Below are positions 55,046 to 64,000 of a stretch of DNA of 64,000 bases, piece by piece. The notes under the pieces are model-generated. The model saw only the letters and a list, made by a program, of their open reading frames with translations, did not search any database and was not told the origin of the DNA. This stretch comes from Hygrocybe punicea (taxonomy: Eukaryota; Basidiomycota; Agaricomycetes; Agaricales; Hygrophoraceae): NCBI GenBank assembly GCA_963556145.1, contig OY744462.1, positions 62,001 through 126,000 on the forward strand, in the 5' to 3' direction. A program made the position numbers and the translations under genes. Every line of letters begins with the position of its first letter. Position 1 is the first letter of the stretch.

Positions 55046-55078
55046 GTAAGTGGAAAGTCATTTATGTATTCTACATAG
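55046..55078 (+). other. 33-nt intron-like segment
   Basis: GTAAGT...CTACATAG lies between the TGTCAC word array and the trinucleotide-rich arm, in the same place as in hAT-like elements 1 and 2. It is too short to be a confident intron. Confidence 0.35.
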
Positions 55079-55713
55079 GTACAAAATAAAATAAGGATAG
55101 TGGGGGGATTCCCCCACCCTCATCATATCACTTGTAACTTGTCCTCCACTCCATCTGCTGCACCCCTTGCCATGGCCGGTGCCAGTGCTGGTTTTGTCAC
55201 CTGGGCCAGTTCAGTTGCCATTGCTGCTGCCTGTGCCATTGCTGTCGCCACCACTGTAGTTGCTCCCCTTGCCATTGCCATTGTCGCTGCTGGTTCTGTT
55301 GCTGCAGCTGCTGTTCCCCTTGCCATTGTCATTGGCCCCCACCTGTTCCGTTGCTGCCGCTGCAATTCCCACCCCGTTCTTGCTGCTGCTGCTGTTCCCG
55401 GTCCCGCTGCAGTTGCCGTTCCCAGTCCCGCTTACATTGCTGCTGCCATTCTCAGCCACTGCCGGTACTGTTGCTGCTGCTGCTGCTGTTGCTGCTGTTG
55501 TTGTTCCCATCCCCGCTGCTCCTGCTGTACTCAGTCCCAGTCCCGCTGCCACTGTCATTCCCAACCCTGCTACTGCTGCCGTTCCAGGTCTGCTGCAGCG
55601 GCTGCCATTGCCATTGCTTCTGCCATTACTGCTGCCGCTGCCATGGGGGGGTGGGTTTGTTGCTGCTGCCATTGTTCCCCATTTTTTTCTTGGCTCTTGA
55701 TTCGTCCCTGGTA

Positions 55714-55768
55714 ACCTCGTGAACACCCCACCCACATCAATTGACATGAAGGTGCGTGGTTGCGAGGT
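55714..55768. repeat. TCAATTGA-type palindrome, copy G
   Basis: It opens ACCTCGTGAACACCCC, has a centre CATCAATTGACATG and closes TTGCGAGGT. It lies in the left foldback arm. Confidence 0.75.
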
Positions 55769-56219
55769 GACTTTGGGCTGTCTACTTCCTCCCTATCTTC
55801 ATTGTCCATCATTTGTTGCCCCCATCCCCATGCCCGTACTCGCTGTCGTCCTCATCATCCTCAACATCCTCGTCCTCGTCCCCATCATCCTCATCGTCCC
55901 CGTGTGGTGGCACATGGCAGTCGGCCTCATTCCCATTCGTGTTGTCGTTGCCGTCCCGGTTGCCGTCCCATCCTCACTGTGTCCATCTTCGTTGTCCCTG
56001 TTGCAGTCACCCTTGTTGTCCTGGGTCTGTGGTCCTCGTCATCCCGTTCCCCTGTCCTCATTTATGTCATCCATTGTCCCCATTCCTGTTCCAGTATCTG
56101 TCCTCCTTGCTGTCCTTGTCTTCGTTCCCCCTGCCTGTTGTTGTCTTCCCATTGTCATAGTTCCCGGTCTCATTCCCATTCACCTTGTTGTCATTGCCGT
56201 CCCCGCTCTCATCGTCCGG

Positions 56220-56375
56220 TGGAGAGGTACTGAGGTACCTCTCCAGGGGCTCACGAAGGACTCGAGAGGTAAGATGGGATGGATAGGATGATGCACTGAC
56301 TACTACATTTGGAAGGCTACTAACTAGGTCAACCGTGGGAACCTGGTCACATGACTGGCAGGTCCCACTACTCCA
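56220..56375 (-). repeat. Solo LTR in the left foldback arm
   Basis: 156 bp related to the 158-bp LTRs at 59705 and 61958 but with many substitutions. It has the same TGGAG...start and palindromic GGAGAGGTACTGAGGTACCT. Flanks CCGG (56216-56219) and CTGG (56376-56379) are a 4-bp target duplication with one mismatch; the matching site in the right arm lacks the LTR. Confidence 0.8.
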
Positions 56376-56779
56376 CTGGTATCGTCGGTGTTTCCATCCC
56401 CGTCATCATTCTCACCATCTCCATTCTCATCATTGCAGTCCCCATTCTCGTCGTTGCCGGGACCCTGTTCCCGGTCCCAGTCCCACTACTGCTGCTGTTC
56501 CTGGTCCTGGTCCCACGGCTTGCTGGCATTCCTGATCCTGATCCTGTTGCTGCTGTTGTTCCCGGACCCGGTTACGCTGCTGCTGCCATTCATGGTCCTG
56601 GTCCTGGTCCTGCTTCGGCTGCCATTGCTGTTGCTGCCATTGCCGCTGCCACTGCCGTGGGTGCTGTTGCCGCTGTGCTGCCAGTGCTGTTGCTGCTGCT
56701 GGTGCAGTAACAACTGAAAAGCATAATTTGAGTAGTACATAAAATAAGCAAAAAATACAGACAACTTAGCCTTGTCACC

Positions 56780-57250
56780 CTCCTCTTCATCGTCGTCATC
56801 TCTGTCTGCATCTTCATCGCCTGGGTCTTCATCATCATTGACCACGTCTGCATCTGGGTCGTCCTTGTCTTTGTCGCTGCTGACCCAGCCTCCATCGTCC
56901 ATGCCGTCCCCATAACGTTGTGGTTCCCGTCTCCATGGTTGTTCTCATTGTCGTGGTTCCCATCCCCATTTTCATTGTGGCTGTTGCTGTTGCCATTCTC
57001 GTCATTCTGGTCCTTGTTGTCATCGTTCTGGTCCTGGTTGTCGCTGTTCCTGGACCCATCACATTCACGGTCGTCATCCGTGTCGTTTTGTTATTGGTGT
57101 CACGTCGTTGGCTTCCGTCCTGGCGTTGCTGTTGGTGTGAGAATTGTCATGGTCATCTGACGCGATGTTGCCAGAAAAGACCTAAAAACTATGTGGAATT
57201 AGTTAATAGAGTAAACAAAAGAAACATAAAATGAAAACTTAGTGTGCTTT
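56780..57250. other. Asp/His-rich low-complexity part of the left arm
   Basis: CATCGTC/GTCGTT repeats give Asp- or His-rich frames. Mirrored at 58300-58700 in the right arm. Not coding by any recognised motif. Confidence 0.5.
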
Positions 57251-59260
57251 CTTCTACACCTTTTGCCCATCGAAGTCGAGATGAAGAGTGATGTGGCTTG
57301 AACACGCGCAAGAATTTCAACCAGTGTTTGCCAATTTCCTAAACGTGACCAAATTGCCATATTGGTACAGGTGGCTGGATTTTCTTAATGCTATTACATG
57401 CTGTATAACAGCTCAATGGCCAGGGCAAGGCCCTGCAGGGATGTAGATATCCCATACCCACAAGTAGGGCAATTTTTGTATGTTATTTGATCCTACAGAG
57501 AGAGCTATTCACAATTTATTTGAGCCCCCTGCCAAGATTGGACCCTTAAACACCCAACTTTGCAAGTACTCATCTAGAAAATCTAAAATCAATTCTAGCA
57601 ATACTAGGTGAAGCATACATCATTGTCACAATAAGTGCCTGGCACTTAGTACTCCAGGAAATGTGTTGTAGCCAAAATGTGTTTGGAACTTCACATAATT
57701 GGCTGGTCAATTAAAGTCCTGTTATTTGGATTCAAGTCATGCAACTCACAGCTTTACCATTTATTGGCTACAAACACATTTCCTGGAGTACAAACTGCCA
57801 GGCACTTATTCTAACAATGATGTATACTTTACCTAGTACTGCTAGAATTAATTTTGGATTTTCTAGCTGAGTACTTGCAAATTTGGGTGTTCAAGGGTCC
57901 AATTTTGGCAGAGGAATAAAATACTTTGTGAATATCTCCCCATGTAAAACCAAAGAAAATACAAGGATTTGCCTCAGGGGTAGGCATACCATACTTACAT
58001 CTCTGCAGGCCATTCCCCTGTCCATTGAAGTGTTGTAGTACATGTAATAATAAGAAGAAAATCCAGCCATCTGTACCAAGATGACAATTCGGCCCCATTT
58101 AGGAAATTGGCAAATTCCAGTTGAAATTCTCGTGTGTGTTCAAGCCATGTCACTCTTCATCTTGACTTCGATGAGCAAATAGTGTAGAAGAACAGCACGC
58201 TAAGTTTTCATTTTATATTTCTTTTGTTTACTCTACTAACTAATTCCACATGGTTTTTAGGTCTTTTCCGGCAACATCACATCAGATGACTGTGACATCT
58301 GTAACACCAACAGCAATGCCAGGATGGAAGCCAACGACGCGACACCCATAACAGAACAGCATGGATGGCAACTGCGAACGTGACAGGTCCAGGAACAGCC
58401 ACCTGGCGAGGTCGAACGAGGCCTGGCATGAGAACAATGGCGACGGCAACAATGACAACATGGACGAGCAACAGCAGAGGGGATGGGAACCACGAGAACG
58501 GAGACCACAACAACGAGAACGGGGACCACAACAACAAGAACAGGGACTGCAATGACAAGAACAGAGATGGCGAGAATGACAATGGGGATGGGAACACCGA
58601 TGATGGGGACCAGAACAACGAGATCTGGGACAGCAATGACAACAAAGCGAATGGGAATGAGACCAGGAACTACGACAATGGGCAGGGGGAACAAAGACGA
58701 GGACAGCACAGAGGACAGGCACAGGAATGGGAATGGGGATGACGGACGACGGAAACAAGGACGACCAGGATGGGGGAACGGGACAACAAGGACCATGGAG
58801 CCAGGACAACAAGGACAATGGCAATGGAGACAACAAGGATGGAAATGGCGAGGACGGGACAGCAAACAGGACAGCAATGACAACACGAACGGGAACGGGG
58901 CTGATTGCCGTGTGCCACCACACGGGGATGATGAGGAGGACAGGGGACAACAAGCACGGGGATGGCAAGGACGGGGACAACAAGGGCAAGGACAATAAGT
59001 ACAAGGGGGACGAGGATGAGGAGGACAACGGGGACGAGGATGATGAGGATGATGAGGACGACAAGGATGAGGGTGACAAGGACGAGGGTGACAAGGATGA
59101 GGGTGACAAGGATGAGGGTGACGAGTATGATGGTGACGAGGGCGACAAGGACAATGGTGGCAAGGACGACGAAGACCAGGATGATGAGGAGGACAGCGAG
59201 TACAGAAGACAGTGAGGACAGCAAGGATGAGGACGGGAAGGAAGTGGATGGCCCAAAGTC

Positions 59261-59317
59261 ACCTCGTGACCATGCACCTTCATGTCAATTGACGTGGGTG
59301 GGGTGTTCACGATGTTA
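59261..59317. repeat. TCAATTGA-type palindrome, copy H
   Basis: This is the mirror copy of G in the right arm: ACCTCGTGACCATGC, centre TGTCAATTGACGTG, end TTCACGATGTT with one changed base. Confidence 0.75.
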
Positions 59318-59704
59318 CCAGGGATGAATCGACAGCCGAGAAAAAAATGGGGAACGATGGCAGCTGCAACAAACCCCCCCCATGGCAGCGGCAGCGGCAA
59401 TGGCAGAAGCAATGGCAACGGCAGCTGCTGCAGCAGACCTGGAACGGCAGCAGTAGCAGGGTTGGGAATAACAGGGGCAGCGGGACTAGGACTGAGTACA
59501 GCAGGAGCAGTGGGGATGGGAATGACAGCAGCAACAACAGCAGCAGCAGCAACAGTACTGGCAGTGGCTGAGAACGGCAGCAGCAATGTAAGCAGGACTG
59601 GGAACAGCAGCAGCAGTGGGACCGGGGCTGGGAATGGTAGCAGCTGCTGTGGGGGTGGGAACGGCAGTGGCAGCAATGGAACAGGTGGGGGCCAATGGCA
59701 ACGG

Positions 59705-59862
59705 TGGAGTGGTACCGAGGTACCACTCCGGGGGCTCACGCAGGACTCGAGGGAAAGGTCAACTGGATAGGAAGGATGGACTGACTACTACATCTGGAAG
59801 GCTACTAACTAGGTCAAACCGTGGGAACCTGATCACGTGATTGACCAGGCACAACTACTACA
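59705..59862 (-). repeat. LTR copy at the plus-left end (3' LTR in minus sense)
   Basis: Contains the palindrome TGGTACCGAGGTACCA near its plus-strand start. Two differences from the other LTR. Confidence 0.88.
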
Positions 59863-59947
59863 AGTGCCCCTCCTCCTCATGGTGACGTCCTCGTCACCAT
59901 ACCGCTACTAAAAGAAAACAAAAAGCAAAACAAAACTGACCAAGAAA

Positions 59948-60165
59948 AAAACTCTCCAGTCACGACTCCCAGTCCCTCACGATGCCCCGGGCCTTACACG
60001 TGAGGCGGGACCATATCGTCCATCGAAGATCGGTGGTGGCAGATGACCAAACTAGACTCTCTCTCAGCTCTCCAAAACTCCTCAGTCACGACTCCCAGTC
60101 CTCCATCTCATGGAGCGGGACCATATCGTCCATCGAAAACGGTGGTGGTAGATGACCAAACTGAT
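59948..60165. repeat. Direct repeat, about 125-bp unit, two copies
   Basis: AGTCACGACTCCCAGTC and GCGGGACCATATCGTCCATC followed by GGTGGTGGYAGATGACCAAA occur in both halves (59958-60055, 60082-60162). Confidence 0.75.
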
Positions 60166-60179
60166 CCATAATCATAACG

Positions 60180-60310
60180 CAGGTTCTCGGTTCTCGTATC
60201 GCAGGTTCTAGGTTCTCGTATCGCAAGTTCTCAGTTCTCGTATCGTGGGTTCTTGGTTCTCGTATTGCAGGTTCTCGTATTGCAGGTTCTGGGTTCACAG
60301 TTCTCGGTCG
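60180..60310. repeat. GGTTCTCGTATCGCA tandem repeat
   Basis: About eight units of AGGTTCTCGTATCGC and variants. On the minus strand they encode Arg-Glu-Pro-rich repeats. Confidence 0.8.
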
Positions 60311-61029
60311 GTGCTTGTTTGGTTCTGGTGACTCGTTGGGTAACTCGGTTGGGTAGCGTCTGGTATCCAGGTGACAGATCGAGGGCATAGAAAAAATAAT
60401 GGAACTGAATTGTGGGGGAAACAGAGACGGAGACAGAGGAAACGAGGGAAAGGAAACTGAGGGAAAGGAAATAGAGAGGAAGGGAACCGGGGACAGGAAA
60501 CAGAGAAAGAAATAGAGGGGAAAGCTATGTACTTGGGCGCTAGAGCTGGCGCCGGCGTCGAGGGATCTCTTCGCGTGGGCTCTGGGAAACGGTCGCGAGG
60601 GGTCGCGAGGGCCAGGGAGTGAGGCTGGGGGTCCTAACGAACGTATGCGAGTGGGGTGGGGTTGCCGGAGTAGGTGGTCGCGGCGGCGATTCGTTTGGGT
60701 CCGTGGGGGGTGCACGTCGCTGTTGGGGTCAATAGCGGGGTGGTACGCGACCAAACGAGGGCGTGTGGGGGCTGGGGTGACTCGTTTGGGTTCCTACGGG
60801 TCCAGGGCAGTCGCCACGGTCGAGAACGAGGCCGCGGGGAGCTGAACGAGGGCAGCCGGTGCCGGGTATGGTGCACGAAGCCGGTCTGTGGGTGGTGAAA
60901 CACTGTGGGGCCCGAAAAGTGGTGGGAACGTGGGGTGGTGATGGGCGCAGGTGTTCTGGGGTTGCAAACGGGTGGGCCGTGAGTTTGGCGAGTTGGCCCG
61001 GGGCCGGTAGTGCTGGCAGAACGGGGCGG

Positions 61030-61580
61030 CGCAATGGTGACGTGGCGAGGTCGTTGGGTCACCAAGGGCGGGGCGGTCTCGTTTGGGGTAACGGAGCGCA
61101 ACGGGGGGCTCTGGCATGTGGAACGTGGGTGCCGGGGGTTGGATGAGCGTGGGTTGGGGTGGAGATCCACGGGAAGCGGGGTCGCGGAATGCTGACGTGG
61201 CACGGTGCGTGTTGGGCGTTGGGTGGGCATGAAACGCCAGGGACGGCTCGTTCGGGGTGACGACGGTGAACGGGGGGCCTCTAGGGCGTCAGACGAGGGT
61301 CCGGGGCTCAAATGAATGCCCCTGGGGCTGGGGTACGCAAAAGAGCGGGGGTCCAACGGGGAAGACGTGGCGGATCCGTGGTCTGACCAAAAAGGGCAGG
61401 GCAGCTTCGTTTGGGGCAACGAAGCGCAGCGGGTGGTTCTGGCCGGTGGAACGCGGGCACGGGAGGTCGAGTGAGTGTGGGTTGGGCTGGTGTACACGAA
61501 GAAACAGGGGTCCAACGGGGAAAACGTGGTGGATCCGTGGCGCGACTGAAAAGGTCCGCGACCGTGGATTCGGGGTGGCG
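61030..61580. repeat. Degenerate tandem repeat, about 160-bp period, in the LARD-like interior
   Basis: GGTCCAACGGGGAAGACGTG at 61348 recurs with changes at 61508; a GTTTGGGGYAACGRAGCGCA block occurs at 61081 and 61410. Three imperfect units explain the long Pro/Arg/Ser-rich minus-strand frames. Confidence 0.65.
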
Positions 61581-61957
61581 TAGGCGAGCGCGGAGCTCCG
61601 GTACGTCGAACGAGGGTCCGTAGGGTCGGATGAGCCTGCCTGGGGCTAGAAATGACGAAAGAAAACAAAAGAAATGATGAAAAACGGGGGGGTTGAAAAT
61701 GTGACGTGGCCTGCCGCTTGGGTGTTCAAAGGGGTCGCGGCCGGGTTTTTGGGTCAACGGGGGGCGACGCGGGGCCCTATTGGGCTGAACACGAATGCCG
61801 GGGGGTAACTGGAGTGTTGTACGGCCGTGAATGAAGGGAAAATCCGCAGTTGCGCAGCGGTGGGTGGTGAGGCCGAAAAAAGTCGTTTCACGAGAAAAAA
61901 GAGGAAGACGCAGAGAAGAAGAGATCCGTGGGTCGAAGGTCACTCTCATCACCACGT

Positions 61958-62115
61958 TGGAGTGGTACCGAGGTACCACTCCGGGGGCTCACGCAGGACT
62001 CGAGGGAAAGGTCGACTGGATAGGAAGGATGGACTGACTACTACATCTGGAAGGCTACTAACTAGGTCAAACCGTGGGAACCTGATCACGTGACTGACCA
62101 GGCACAACTACTACA
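61958..62115 (-). repeat. LTR copy at the plus-right end (5' LTR in minus sense)
   Basis: 158 bp, nearly identical to 59705-59862. Followed on the plus strand by ACGG and the resumed foldback arm. Confidence 0.88.
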
Positions 62116-62211
62116 ACGGCAAGGGGAACAGCAGCCGCAGCTATGGAACCAGCAGTGACAATGGCAATGGCAAGAGGAGCAACTGCAGCGGCAATGGCAG
62201 CAATGGCGCGG

Positions 62212-62815
62212 TGTCATGATCCAAAGTGGTTTTGGATCAAACATGGTATCAAGCTGACAGCAAGGACACCTGAATTTATGAGTCTGAAGGAACAGTAGCC
62301 AATAACAAGAATAAAGTTCAAGTTAAGCTACCTTACCTCCACTGATAAGAAAAGACAAGGACACTACCCCAGGACACTGTCCCAGGTTGAGAGACACTTA
62401 TCAGTTAAAGGATTAGTTATTAGATGAATTATCCTTAACTTAACTGCTAAGGATAAGACATTAGCTAAAAGCAGGACCATATCAGGCATCAAGATCAAAA
62501 GATCAAAGAAGCTGCACAGCCACAATCTTATCTCAGTTGGACCAAAACAAGATAAGAAACACCATCTTACATCATCCATCAAGATCTATTGATCAAAAGA
62601 AGCATTGTCTGAAGAATTGATCTATCAAGCACAATTTGAAATAGCATGACTCAGCCTTGATCCATGATTCCTGGAGAATCATAGAATACCCCCCATATCA
62701 CAGATTAGATCAGCCCTTGACTCATCCCCTCCTGTGATGACTCAGTTGATCCACCCTCAACATCTTATTACTACTATGACCATATATGGACCATGTATGG
62801 CTCGTCATGACCAAA
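62212..62815. other. Possible LTR or other insertion truncating the foldback arm
   Basis: Foldback homology stops at TGTCATGATCCAAAG (62212). The following 600 bp are rich in GATCAA/TTATC words and end near GTCATGACC. TG start and near-inverted TGTCATGATCC/CGTCATGACC ends hint at a solo LTR, but no second copy or duplication is visible. Confidence 0.35.
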
Positions 62816-62849
62816 TTCACCAGTACTGCTGTTCCAGCCCAGCCTCAAA

Positions 62850-62980
62850 GCCGTGAGCTGGCCAGGCCAGGCCCTCATAAGCCAAGCCGAGCCGAGCCGT
62901 AGTGATGGCTTTTGGTGGCTTACGGCTCGGCCTGGGTGTTTGCGAGCCGCAAGCCAGGCCATCAGGCCGCGGCCTGGTAC
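62850..62980. repeat. GGCCAGGCC/GAGCCGAGCC word array
   Basis: GCTGGCCAGGCC, AAGCCGAGCCGAGCC, GGCTCGGCCTGG and CAGGCCGCGGCCTGG cluster in 130 bp, on both strands. Same style as the other private-word arrays. Termini not found. Confidence 0.6.
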
Positions 62981-63143
62981 TCATAATAATTAATTAATAT
63001 AATATATTTATCCATTCCGCTGTTGCAACTTCCCTGTCACCCAATGGCTGAAGCACAACAAAACCCTGTCCCAGCCATTATCTTTACCCACGGTGTCACT
63101 TTTACCCCATCTTGTTCGTCTGCTACTAACCTCACCTTGCAAG

Positions 63144-64000
63144 ATGCCACCCGCTATCGAGGACATCAAGCTCCTTGTCAAGAAAATAACGACGCTCTGG
63201 AACTCCTTACCTCCCTCCGTTCTGAAGGGAAATACAAAAGACAAGATCTGGTCTGTCATGTTGAGACCGGAAGGCGAAACCACATTTGAAACATTCAATA
63301 AATGCTTTGATGCCCTTTTTGCCAAGGATTGTCGCAACTTGGAAGGCCGACTGCACTATATCCGCCAAGGAAAAAGTGGGATGGGTGTGGTCTGCTCATA
63401 TCTTAAGAAAATCGACTGGCCTCAAGACTTCCCGCTTGAACTTGTTGAAATAAAACTGAAACGCTTGGCCACCGAACTCAGCCATCTCATGTACACTCTC
63501 AAGTCACCCTCATTTACTTTGCCAACTAATGACTGCTTATCAGTGAAACTAACCTGAACAAGCCCAAAACCACATGCCATATCAATCCTGCGTCAAAACT
63601 CTGGGATGCCGATAACATTGAACAGGCCGAGCTCTCGTTTCAGCGCCGGGCTGTGGAGGATTTCCACACACGCCATGATCAAGTGGATCCCCTGCAAACA
63701 GAGGCTCCACCTGTGCCTCCGTCTCCACCCAGCCGGCATACATCAAGTCCAGCGCCTCAGTCGTCCGAGGTGCTTGTCCCACAACCGAAGCGCCCAATCA
63801 ATGTTGTTGAGAGCAATGAAGAGGTTTCCGATGGTGTCCAACCAAAGCGCCGTATGTATCACCCAATTGAAATTGATTTTACTCATTCTCATTGTCACTA
63901 CAGCCAAAAGGAAACGAACCACATTAGGAAATCCAACTGCCACCAATCACGATGGTCTTTTGATGGACGTGGATGTACAGGACATCAGCAACGAGGATGC
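63144..64000 (+). CDS. Three-exon hypothetical protein, 3' end beyond the window
   Basis: Exon 1 63144-63490, intron 63491-63543 (GTACAC, CTAATGAC branch, TATCAG; 53 nt), exon 2 63544-63851, intron 63852-63903 (GTATGT...CTACAG; 52 nt), exon 3 from 63904 off the end. Splicing removes the stop at 63557 and keeps the frame open throughout. The N-domain is helical (IEDIKLLVKKITTLWNSLPP, LEGRLHYIRQGKSGMGVV, W-P-Q-D-F-P-L-E-L); then a Pro/Ser-rich linker, a P-K-R-K-R basic patch suggesting nuclear entry, and an acidic segment. No family is recognised. ATG 63144 was chosen; an in-frame ATG at 63093 is an alternative, and a CTAAC...AAG upstream could hint at a 5' exon. Confidence 0.65.

Larger units (their letters stand above)
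59705..62115 (-). mobile_element. Young non-autonomous LTR element (LARD/TRIM-like)
   Basis: Two 158-bp direct repeats (59705-59862, 61958-62115) differ at only two positions. A 4-bp duplication ACGG flanks it (59701-59704, 62116-62119), and the foldback arm is continuous without it. On the minus strand the LTR reads TGTAGTAG...ACTCCA, a purine tract GAGGAGGAGGGG (59878-59867) precedes the downstream LTR, and a TGGTGATGAG-like primer site follows the upstream one. The 2.1-kb GC-rich interior has Pro/Arg/Ser-rich frames (60634-61668 minus) but no gag or pol motif. Confidence 0.88.
55215..62211. mobile_element. Large foldback (inverted-repeat) element
   Basis: The left arm 55215-57670 is mirrored by the right arm 57766-59704 plus 62116-62211. 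Landmarks such as CATTGGCCCCCACCTGTTCC, the TCAATTGA-type palindrome, GTTGCCAGAAAAGACCTAAA and the AGGAAATGTGTTGTAGCC block near the centre occur on both sides in opposite orientation. Centre near 57718, spacer about 95 bp. Arms are GTTGCC/GCTGCT-rich, giving long meaningless frames. The right arm is cut at 62212. No protein is identified. Confidence 0.85.

Noticed and set aside
58282..59739. 485-codon Pro/Leu/Ser frame in the right foldback arm
   Set aside because: Trinucleotide-rich sequence open on both strands; no motif, and the mirrored arm has the frame broken differently.
62212..62815. Confident call of a solo LTR
   Set aside because: No second copy, no target duplication and only weakly inverted ends.

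Overview
The window looks like a repeat-dense, TE-rich island of a basidiomycete (Agaricomycete-type) fungus. Grounds: short GT-AG introns of 33-65 nt with CTGAC/CTAAC branch points; relics of Plavaka, Harbinger, Helitron, DIRS-like and KDZ/CxC6 elements; fungal DUF6589 and RecQ-like genes. I see no rRNA, tRNA, CRISPR array or bacterial-style operon. Family names come from my own recognition of motifs; no database was searched.

Layout. 0-6 kb: word-array repeats, a copy of a DIRS-like end, a Harbinger transposase split by an 878-bp insertion, and the C-terminal half of a Plavaka transposase split by another. 5.9-12.1 kb: a complete but dead Copia element (LTRs, 5-bp target duplication) inside a Myb/SANT-like gene; the Copia carries a 1,350-bp hAT-like element. 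12.5-16.4 kb: an 82-bp tandem array and mostly non-coding sequence. 16.4-25.4 kb: a minus-strand Helitron (peptidase-like gene plus a broken Rep/helicase gene) with a second hAT-like element inside the Rep/helicase gene. 28.7-30.3 kb: two small intron-containing minus-strand genes. 31.6-35.2 kb: a DUF6589 gene whose middle lies inverted around a small hAT-like MITE. 35.3-37.0 kb: a RecQ-like helicase relic. 37-42.6 kb: nested word-array elements. 42.9-43.9 kb: a possible small secreted protein and a Q-rich coiled-coil ORF. 44-50.8 kb: a DIRS-like element (RNase H plus tyrosine recombinase) split by a 4.7-kb element carrying a KDZ-associated CxC6 gene; a second Helitron end borders it. 52-53.4 kb: a 44-bp tandem array. 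55-62.2 kb: a large inverted-repeat (foldback) element, with a young 158-bp-LTR element in one arm and an older solo LTR in the other. 63.1 kb to the end: a three-exon gene running off the window.

The most unusual signal is a shared architecture in many non-autonomous elements. Each has (i) near-palindromic words private to that element, repeated near its ends, (ii) intron-like GTANGT...YAG segments, several preceded by a conserved G-V-V-H-P-like exon end, (iii) trinucleotide-rich sequence, and (iv) a ~55-bp imperfect palindrome centred on TCAATTGA, with ACCTCGCGAA-like ends, in at least eight copies. Four TAGTG-type elements have exact 8-bp target duplications. Several insertions were confirmed because removing them rejoins a reading frame. 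Most coding relics carry premature stops, many of them TGA where arginine (CGA) is expected.
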